The notes under the pieces: generated by a model
What the model was told of the DNA's origin: nothing
What the model saw: the letters and a program-made list of their open reading frames with translations, nothing else
Database searches by the model: none
From: DATJGF01 sp035495315
GTDB taxonomy: Bacteria > Verrucomicrobiota > Verrucomicrobiia > Limisphaerales > UBA8199
DNA: 7,152 nt
Assembly (NCBI GenBank): GCA_035495315.1
Contig: DATJGF010000200.1
Span: 1 to 7,152 of the forward strand
Direction: 5' to 3'
Translations under genes and position numbers: made by a program
Part shown: positions 1 through 4,164 of the stretch, piece after piece
How positions within the stretch are numbered: the stretch's first letter is position 1
Layout of the letters: the number at the start of each line of letters is the position of its first letter

Positions 1-35
1 TCGTCCGTTCAAAGAACGAACGTGTCGGTGTCAGA

Positions 36-77
36 AGACAGATTGTCAGTGAACTTAACAAGACAGACATTCAGTGA
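36..77. repeat. Tandem pair of imperfect 17-bp direct repeats (25-bp period) upstream of the RRM gene
   Basis: Two copies, at 36-52 and 61-77, share AGACAGA, then three variable bases (TTG in the first, CAT in the second), then TCAGTGA. This is 14 of 17 identical, with both 7-base arms perfect. The start-to-start distance is 25 bp. The first copy also contains a small inverted repeat, GACA-GAT-TGTC (37-47), which the second copy lacks. The pair lies 53 to 94 bp ahead of the ATG chosen for the RRM gene, so a regulator-binding site or a structured leader element is plausible. This is inference; I do not recognise the motif. Confidence 0.5.
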
Positions 78-129
78 TCCTGCCGGTGCAGTCCTCCCCA
101 CTTAAGTTTCCTTGAGCAGACACGACCTT

Positions 130-438
130 ATGAACCAGAACAGGCTATTTGTCGGCAATCTTTCCTATCAAACGATGGAAAATGATCTCCAGGATTACTT
201 CTCTCAGGCCGGTGTCGTGACCTCGGTCAATCTCATGTTGGATAAGGTGACAGGCAAATCCCGCGGCTTTGCTTTCATCGAATTCGCAACCGCGGAGGAA
301 GCTAACAAAGCAGTCGAACAGTTTCACAATAAGGACTTTCAAGGGCGCGCCTTGACCGTCAATGTGGCGCGACCACGAGAAGAGCGCGCGCCCCGTTGGA
401 GTGGGGGTCGCCAGGAATCACGCACTGAACGTCGGTGA
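130..438 (+). CDS. Single-RRM RNA-binding protein with Arg-rich tail
   Basis: The product is a 102-residue cytoplasmic protein of the bacterial RRM (RNP-1) family, which binds single-stranded RNA. Members are often linked to cold or stress physiology; the targets here are unknown. One complete RRM spans about residues 4-81. RNP2 is LFVGNL (6-11) and RNP1 is RGFAFIEF (45-52), so the aromatic residues expected to stack on RNA (F7, F47, F49) are present. The tail from about residue 81 is rich in Arg, Gly, Ser and Glu (PREERAPRW, then SGGRQ and ERR), as is common in these proteins. I chose ATG 130 because family members normally begin just before the first beta strand. An in-frame TTG at 112 would add six residues (MSRHDL) but fits less well. 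No strong Shine-Dalgarno sequence is visible. The leader carries a 25-bp-spaced direct repeat. The family assignment is secure; the role is not. Confidence 0.93.
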   Translation: MNQNRLFVGNLSYQTMENDLQDYFSQAGVVTSVNLMLDKVTGKSRGFAFIEFATAEEANKAVEQFHNKDFQGRALTVNVARPREERAPRWSGGRQESRTERR

Positions 439-441
439 GCG

Positions 442-455
442 GCGTCAGTCGACGC
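442..455 (+). terminator. Small hairpin just after the RRM gene, possible weak terminator
   Basis: The inverted repeat GCGTC (442-446) and GACGC (451-455) closes a 4-base loop, four bases after the RRM stop codon. It is followed by the AT-rich stretch GATTAATTAGTTT. The stem is only five base pairs and the tail is not a clean T run, so intrinsic termination would be weak at best. Confidence 0.25.
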
Positions 456-476
456 GATTAATTAGTTTAAGATCAA

Positions 477-531
477 GGGAGCCCAACTGCGGATTCTGAA
501 TATCAATTTGACACTCCGGGGCTCCCATTTT
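477..531 (+). terminator. Long-loop hairpin between the RRM and Ala/Pro-rich genes, candidate terminator or leader structure
   Basis: GGGAGCCC (477-484) is perfectly complementary to GGGCTCCC (519-526). Inside it, CGGA (490-493) can pair with TCCG (515-518), extending the stem across a 5-base bulge and leaving a 21-base loop. The structure is followed by ATTTT (527-531). An outer stem with a short T run resembles an intrinsic terminator for the RRM gene, but the bulge and large loop are atypical. The downstream arm also overlaps a promoter-like element for the next gene, so it could be a control structure instead. Confidence 0.4.
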
Positions 532-536
532 AGGCT
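508..536 (+). promoter_or_regulatory. Candidate sigma70-type promoter for the Ala/Pro-rich gene
   Basis: A perfect -35 consensus TTGACA (508-513) is followed after 17 bases by TAGGCT (531-536). That hexamer matches TATAAT at the three most conserved positions (T1, A2, T6). Transcription would begin near 543, only about 11 bases ahead of the ATG at 554, giving a very short leader. The spacer holds the downstream arm of the 477-526 inverted repeat. The assignment rests on consensus matching alone. Confidence 0.35.
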
Positions 537-553
537 GAAGTCAAGTTAACGTT

Positions 554-994
554 ATGCCTGAAAACATCCCGAATGTGCCGAGTGGCGCAGTGCCACCGAA
601 AAAGGAAACCGGCAAGGTTCAGCCCAAGAAGGAGACCGTGCGGATTAATTTGCCGCCCAAACCGTCCGCGGCTCCAACAATCAAATTGCCGACCCTTCCG
701 CCAGGGGCTGCCCCCGCCCCGGGTGCAGTACCTGCCCCGGCGGCTGCAGCGCCTGCCCATGTGGCTGGCGCTCCTGCAGCTCCGCGAGCCGCTGCCGCCC
801 CAGCTGCTGGTGCAGCGGCCCCTCGCCCAGCTGTGGCACAAGTCCCTGCGGCCGCCTCACGTCCGGCGCCTGCGGTGATGACTGAGATCAGGTCGATCAG
901 CACAATGGATCAAATCCTTGCGATCGCGGCTGCAGTGGTTGGTTTGGTCGCCGCAGGCAGCACCGCCTACGTAATTTGGATGCTCCCTAACTAA
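554..994 (+). CDS. Ala/Pro-rich tail-anchored membrane protein of unknown function
   Basis: This 146-residue protein has three parts. The N-terminus (1-46) holds a twice-repeated PKKET element (residues 15-19 and 24-28), followed by VRINLPPKP and TIKLP. The middle (about 47-108) is almost entirely Ala, Pro and Gly with few charges, and is expected to be an extended, flexible linker. One hydrophobic segment (about 121-144, LAIAAAVVGLVAAG then TAYVIWML) ends two residues before the stop. Positive charge before that segment and none after it suggests the long N-terminal part is cytoplasmic and the protein is tail-anchored in the inner membrane. I recall similar Lys-Lys-Glu-Thr and INLPPKP openings in verrucomicrobial proteins, but I cannot name a family. 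The protein might tether a cytoplasmic partner through the PKKET/INLPPKP segment; this is inference. The ATG at 554 is the only sensible start, and only a weak GAAG lies 13 bases ahead of it. GC-rich Ala/Pro codons leave several other frames open here. Confidence 0.8.
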   Translation: MPENIPNVPSGAVPPKKETGKVQPKKETVRINLPPKPSAAPTIKLPTLPPGAAPAPGAVPAPAAAAPAHVAGAPAAPRAAAAPAAGAAAPRPAVAQVPAAASRPAPAVMTEIRSISTMDQILAIAAAVVGLVAAGSTAYVIWMLPN

Positions 995-1047
995 GAACGT
1001 CCGCTCGTTTCAAGTTCGCCAGGTAATTGGGCGACAATCTATCTTTT

Positions 1048-1395
1048 ATGGGCTCTGCTAATATCGTCACATTCACACAACAAAATTTCCAACAGGAAGT
1101 CCTGCAATCGACGCAGCCTGTGCTCGTTGATTTCTGGGCCGAATGGTGCGGTCCCTGCAAAATGCTGGGACCTATCCTCGACGAATTGGCTGAGGAGTAC
1201 CACGGCCGGCTCAAAATCGGGAAGGTGAATATCGACGAGCATCAAGAACTCGCCGTGCAATACGGAATTCGGTCAATCCCGACCTTGCTGATGTTCCAAC
1301 AAGGCCAAGTCACCGATCAGATGGTCGGTGCGAAGAGCAAGCGCGATCTTAAAATCGCCTTTGATCGCGTGACCGCCCCATCCGCCTCCCCATAG
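1048..1395 (+). CDS. trxA: Thioredoxin
   Basis: This 115-residue protein is a classical thioredoxin, a cytoplasmic thiol-disulfide oxidoreductase that reduces protein disulfides using electrons from thioredoxin reductase. It carries the active site WCGPC (33-37) in the context VDFWAEWCGPCKMLGP. The buried acid D28, K59 (equivalent to E. coli K57), the cis-proline P78 in SIPTL, and glycines G86 and G94 are also present. Length and spacing match E. coli TrxA closely; only a short tail (TAPSASP) is extra. There is no signal peptide, so it is not a periplasmic variant. I preferred ATG 1048. An in-frame TTG at 1027 has an AGG a few bases upstream and would add seven residues outside the fold. It starts 53 bp after the membrane-protein gene on the same strand, so it could be co-transcribed. 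No reductase gene is visible here. Confidence 0.96.
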   Translation: MGSANIVTFTQQNFQQEVLQSTQPVLVDFWAEWCGPCKMLGPILDELAEEYHGRLKIGKVNIDEHQELAVQYGIRSIPTLLMFQQGQVTDQMVGAKSKRDLKIAFDRVTAPSASP

Positions 1396-1416
1396 CGCCT
1401 TCGACGCCTCGCAGTC

Positions 1417-1442
1417 AAACGGCGACATAAACCGCTGCGTTT
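1417..1442 (+). terminator. Imperfect hairpin after thioredoxin, possible weak terminator
   Basis: AAACG (1417-1421) pairs with CGTTT (1438-1442), and GCG (1422-1424) with CGC (1433-1435), leaving a 2-base bulge and an 8-base loop. The 3' arm itself ends in TTT. It lies 21 bases past the thioredoxin stop. The pairing is short and bulged, so the call is tentative. Confidence 0.25.
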
Positions 1443-1496
1443 ACATGCGCGCCACTCTGGTTCTGGGTATTGGGTTGCGCAAATGATGTCGCCCAA

Positions 1497-2498
1497 ATGG
1501 CTTTTATCATTACTCCAGGGCAACTTAGCCGGCGCGCCGAATTCTACCATCAGCTCGCGCAGTTGACTGCCGCCGGGATCGGGCTGCCAGCCGCATTGGA
1601 AGAACTTCAACGACACCCGCCAGCATTGTCTTACGCGCGTCCGATCCAAAACCTGACTCGGGAACTCACCCAAGGATTCACGCTAAGCGAAGCGCTGCAA
1701 CGGCTGGGCTCCTGGCTGCCTGAGTTCGATATTGCGTTGCTGCATGCCGGCGAACAGAGCGGTCGATTGGACGCCTGCTTCCGTTTGCTATCGGAGTACT
1801 ATAGCGACCGAGCGCGCATGGCGCGTCAGATCATCGCGGACCTGCTTTATCCTGCGTTTCTGTTTCATTTTGCCATTTTTATTCTCCCGTTCGCCCAATT
1901 CTTCCAGTCTGGCAATTGGGTTCGTTATCTGGCTCAAACTGTCGGCGTGCTGCTGCCTATCTATTTGGTGATCGGGCTGATTATTTACGCTGCTCAAGGC
2001 CGGCATGGTGAAACCTGGCGCGCCGTCATGGAGTCGCTCCTCCATCCGATTCCTGGTCTTGGAACTGCTCGGCGGTATTTGGCACTCGGGCGTCTCGCCG
2101 CGGCGCTCGAAGCGCTGTTGAACGCCGGTGTGAACATCATCCAGGCCTGGGAATTGGCCGGCGCGGCGTGCGGTTCGCCCGCGTTGGACCGCACGATCCT
2201 CGCCTGGAGGCCTTTGCTGGACGCCGGGCAAACTCCGGCGGAGGTTGTCACGGCTTCGTCACAGTTTCCGCAGATGTTCGCCAGCCAATATCACACTGGG
2301 GAGGTAAGCGGCAAACTTGATGAAACACTTCGACTATTGCACCGTTTTTATCAGGAGGAAGGGTCGCGCAAGCTCCACACGATTGCGCAGTGGACTCCCC
2401 GGGCGGTTTATCTCTGTATTGCCCTCATGATTGGTTACCGGGTCATCCATTTCTGGACAGATTACTTCCATCAGGTCAGCGCCGCCGGCGGGTTCTAG
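1497..2498 (+). CDS. GspF/PilC-like type II secretion system F-domain protein, short form
   Basis: This 333-residue inner-membrane protein has two T2SF domains, the fold of the platform protein (GspF, PilC) that links the assembly ATPase to pilin or pseudopilin polymerisation. The first domain (about 12-135) carries AGEQSGRLD (84-92) and the second (about 193-320) carries TGEVSGKLD (267-275). These are the duplicated G-E-x-S-G-[RK]-L-D motif of the family. Hydrophobic segments lie at about 115-136, 148-167 and 301-318, giving the usual three-pass arrangement. At 333 residues it is shorter than typical GspF (around 400), because the N-terminal region ahead of the first domain is nearly absent. 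I chose ATG 1497; an in-frame TTG at 1470 would add nine residues without recovering that region. No ATPase, secretin or pseudopilin gene is adjacent, so the machine it serves (pilus, secretion system or an orphan role) cannot be decided here. Confidence 0.9.
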   Translation: MAFIITPGQLSRRAEFYHQLAQLTAAGIGLPAALEELQRHPPALSYARPIQNLTRELTQGFTLSEALQRLGSWLPEFDIALLHAGEQSGRLDACFRLLSEYYSDRARMARQIIADLLYPAFLFHFAIFILPFAQFFQSGNWVRYLAQTVGVLLPIYLVIGLIIYAAQGRHGETWRAVMESLLHPIPGLGTARRYLALGRLAAALEALLNAGVNIIQAWELAGAACGSPALDRTILAWRPLLDAGQTPAEVVTASSQFPQMFASQYHTGEVSGKLDETLRLLHRFYQEEGSRKLHTIAQWTPRAVYLCIALMIGYRVIHFWTDYFHQVSAAGGF

Positions 2499-2520
2499 GA
2501 TTGGAACAGCAATGCCAATC
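2499..2520 (+). repeat. 6-bp inverted repeat directly after the GspF-like gene
   Basis: GATTGG (2499-2504) is perfectly complementary to CCAATC (2515-2520), with a 10-base loop, and begins at the base after the TAG stop. No T run follows, so it is not a good intrinsic terminator. The remainder of the 126-bp gap up to 2624 shows no convincing promoter or further structure. Confidence 0.3.
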
Positions 2521-2624
2521 CCCCAATGGTTTGAAAGCGAATCGATTTAGCCTTCTACGTCGTCTCCTGCAACGCTGCTTAAGCTGCGGATTGAACTTCC
2601 ATTTACATCGTTTACCTTGCGCCG

Positions 2625-3776
2625 ATGACTTTACCTGAAATCCTCACCAACGAGGAGTTACGCCGCTACGAGTTCCCCGTCGTGAAGGAGAAGATTTTTC
2701 TGGCGCATGGTGGGGATTGTCCGTTACCTCGTCGGGTTGCCGAAGCGGTCTCAAGCTATGCCGCCCGAGCTACGACTGGCGACCAGGAACAGGTTGTTTA
2801 CCCCGCAATCCTGAGCCATGGCCGCGCTCAAGCGGCCAAACTGCTGCAGTGTCAACCGGAGGAGATCGCGTTTGTCGGCCCAACTTCGCTGGCCTTAAGT
2901 TTTATCGCCAGCGGTCTGGCAATTCGCAAAGGAGACAATATTCTAATCTATTTCGAAGATTATCCCTCGAATGTTTATCCGTGGATGGCACTGACCGCCC
3001 GAGGCGTGGAAGTGCGCCTTATGAATATTCGCGGTTTGGGCGCCATTCGCCCAATAGACGTTATCGGCCAGATCGATGAAAATACGCGCCTGGTAGCTTT
3101 GGCTTCCTGCCATTTCATCAGTGGTTATCGGATTGATTATCAAGCCATCGGCAAAGTCCTCCAGGCTCGAGATATTCTTTTTTGCCTCGATGCCATCCAG
3201 ACCGTAGGTGCCTTTCCCATGGACGCTGCGTCCGTGGATTTCCTGGCCGCCGACGCCCACAAATGGCTCCTGGGACCTTGCGGCGCCGGGCTCATGTACA
3301 TCCGAGCTGGGCGCCAGGAAAAACTCAATCCACCAATTTACGGCTGGCATAATGTGCGCTCGCCGGACTTCGTTGCGCAGGAGCAGATCACCATGCGGAA
3401 CGGTGCCGCCAAGTACGAAGCGGGAACCCATAACCTGCTTGGGTTGGTGGGTTTGCTGGCCGGCATCGAATTAATCCTGGAAGTCGGAGTCGACAACATC
3501 GCTGCCGAACTCTTGCGGAAACGCGCATGGCTGGTTCCGGCGCTTCTTGACAAAGGCTACGCTGTCCTGCATGCAGAGGCGGGCGCGGAAAACCTCAGCG
3601 GCATCACCTCGTTTTATTTGCCCGGCAAGGACCTTGGCCCAGCGCATCAGAAACTGCTGGCCTCCAACATCATCACCTCGTTGCGCGTTGACCGCTCTGG
3701 CCAAAAATATATTCGTCTTTCGCCACATTTTTATAATACGGATGCCGAATTGCAGCGGGTATTGGCACTCCTATAA
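2625..3776 (+). CDS. Class V aminotransferase-fold PLP-dependent enzyme (not a cysteine desulfurase)
   Basis: This 383-residue cytoplasmic protein is a fold-type I PLP enzyme of the class V group (cysteine desulfurase, isopenicillin N epimerase, kynureninase). The PLP lysine is K213 in DAHKWLLGP, preceded by H212. D189 in DAIQTVG contacts the pyridine nitrogen, with Q192 nearby. GPTS (85-88) sits where family members bind the phosphate. R364 in IRLSPHFYNT is the expected substrate-carboxylate arginine. The opening FLAHGGDCPLP is the usual first strand and loop of this group. In desulfurases a catalytic cysteine lies in the loop ahead of the C-terminal Arg; here that stretch (about 345-362) has none, which argues against sulfur mobilisation from cysteine. 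The substrate is unknown: an epimerase-, lyase- or aminotransferase-like reaction is possible. The DUF971 gene begins just after the stop, suggesting joint expression. ATG 2625 keeps the conserved N-terminus. Confidence 0.9.
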   Translation: MTLPEILTNEELRRYEFPVVKEKIFLAHGGDCPLPRRVAEAVSSYAARATTGDQEQVVYPAILSHGRAQAAKLLQCQPEEIAFVGPTSLALSFIASGLAIRKGDNILIYFEDYPSNVYPWMALTARGVEVRLMNIRGLGAIRPIDVIGQIDENTRLVALASCHFISGYRIDYQAIGKVLQARDILFCLDAIQTVGAFPMDAASVDFLAADAHKWLLGPCGAGLMYIRAGRQEKLNPPIYGWHNVRSPDFVAQEQITMRNGAAKYEAGTHNLLGLVGLLAGIELILEVGVDNIAAELLRKRAWLVPALLDKGYAVLHAEAGAENLSGITSFYLPGKDLGPAHQKLLASNIITSLRVDRSGQKYIRLSPHFYNTDAELQRVLALL

Positions 3777-3796
3777 CCGTGTCGGCCGTTCACTCG

Positions 3797-4102
3797 ATGA
3801 GACCCATTGACCTTCAACATATCGGTGACGAACTCGCCATTAAATGGGACGACGATACCGAAAGCTTCATTTCCCTTGAAAACCTTCGACGCGCCTGTCC
3901 TTGCGCCGAATGCAAAGGTGAAATGGATGTGATGGGCAATCTATACAAGGGGCCGGAACGGGCGCTAACGCCGGCGGCATTTCAACTTCAGCGCATCACC
4001 TTAGTTGGTACCTATGCCGTGCAGCCGGTCTGGGCCGACGGCCACAGTTCCGGACTTTATTCATTCGATTATTTGCGGCGCATCGCCCCACCGCCCCAGT
4101 AA
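3797..4102 (+). CDS. DUF971 / GBBH-like N-terminal domain protein, probable zinc-site protein
   Basis: This 101-residue soluble protein is one DUF971 domain (Pfam GBBH-like_N), the module found at the N-terminus of gamma-butyrobetaine hydroxylase and free-standing in many bacteria. It shows CPCAEC with C34, C36 and C39, and a histidine H83 in DGHSSGLYSFDYL. The C-x-C-x2-C plus His arrangement and spacing match the structural zinc site I recall from the eukaryotic hydroxylase domain, so zinc binding is likely here. The catalytic dioxygenase domain is absent, as is normal for the short bacterial form. Free-standing members are often found near or fused to Mrp/ApbC-type iron-sulfur proteins, but the exact function is unknown. 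I chose ATG 3797. A GTG at 3779, two bases after the aminotransferase stop, would add six residues (MSAVHS) and allow translational coupling; I cannot exclude it. Confidence 0.87.
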   Translation: MRPIDLQHIGDELAIKWDDDTESFISLENLRRACPCAECKGEMDVMGNLYKGPERALTPAAFQLQRITLVGTYAVQPVWADGHSSGLYSFDYLRRIAPPPQ

Positions 4103-4110
4103 CGAACAAA

Positions 4111-4138
4111 GCGGCGCATTCCCGAAGGAATGCGCCGC
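4111..4138 (-). terminator. Strong intrinsic terminator between convergent genes
   Basis: A perfect 12-bp stem (GCGGCGCATTCC at 4111-4122 with its complement at 4127-4138) encloses a 4-base loop. Read on the minus strand the loop is TTCG closed by C-G, the exceptionally stable cUUCGg tetraloop, and the stem is followed by TTTGTT. This fits termination of the minus-strand gene, whose stop lies 26 bases before the stem. On the + strand the hairpin begins 8 bases after the DUF971 stop but is followed by AAGAGC rather than Ts, so termination in that direction would be weaker. The element probably insulates the two converging transcripts. Confidence 0.88.
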
Positions 4139-4164
4139 AAGAGCGCAGCACTTTAGCTGAGAAT

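Noticed and set aside
1..35. Inverted repeat CGTTC-AAA-GAACG (6-18) as an upstream gene's terminator
   Set aside because: It is a 5-bp stem with a 3-base loop and no T run, and no coding frame upstream is visible to need terminating.
530..903. Long open frames antisense to, and in another frame of, the Ala/Pro-rich gene
   Set aside because: GC-rich Ala/Pro codons deplete stops in the other frames. The translations are low-complexity Arg/Ser/Ala/Gly with no recognisable domain, while the sense frame has a coherent motif region and membrane segment.
1016..1034. Hairpin TCGCC-N9-GGCGA ahead of thioredoxin as a terminator or riboswitch
   Set aside because: It is only a 5-bp stem with no T run and no recognisable aptamer elements; this is expected by chance in GC-rich DNA.
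2531..2620. Promoter for the PLP enzyme gene, from TTGAAA at 2531 or TTGAAC at 2591
   Set aside because: No acceptable -10 hexamer occurs at 16-18 bases from either box, so I do not call a promoter although one may exist.
2390..2638. 82-codon + strand open frame across the end of the GspF-like gene and the following gap
   Set aside because: It overlaps a clearly coding frame, has no motif, and ends inside the next gene's start region; it is a frame shadow.
2625..3776. Cysteine desulfurase (IscS/SufS/NifS) annotation
   Set aside because: The fold and K213 fit, but the mobile-loop cysteine ahead of the C-terminal R364 segment is absent, so the name would overstate what is seen.
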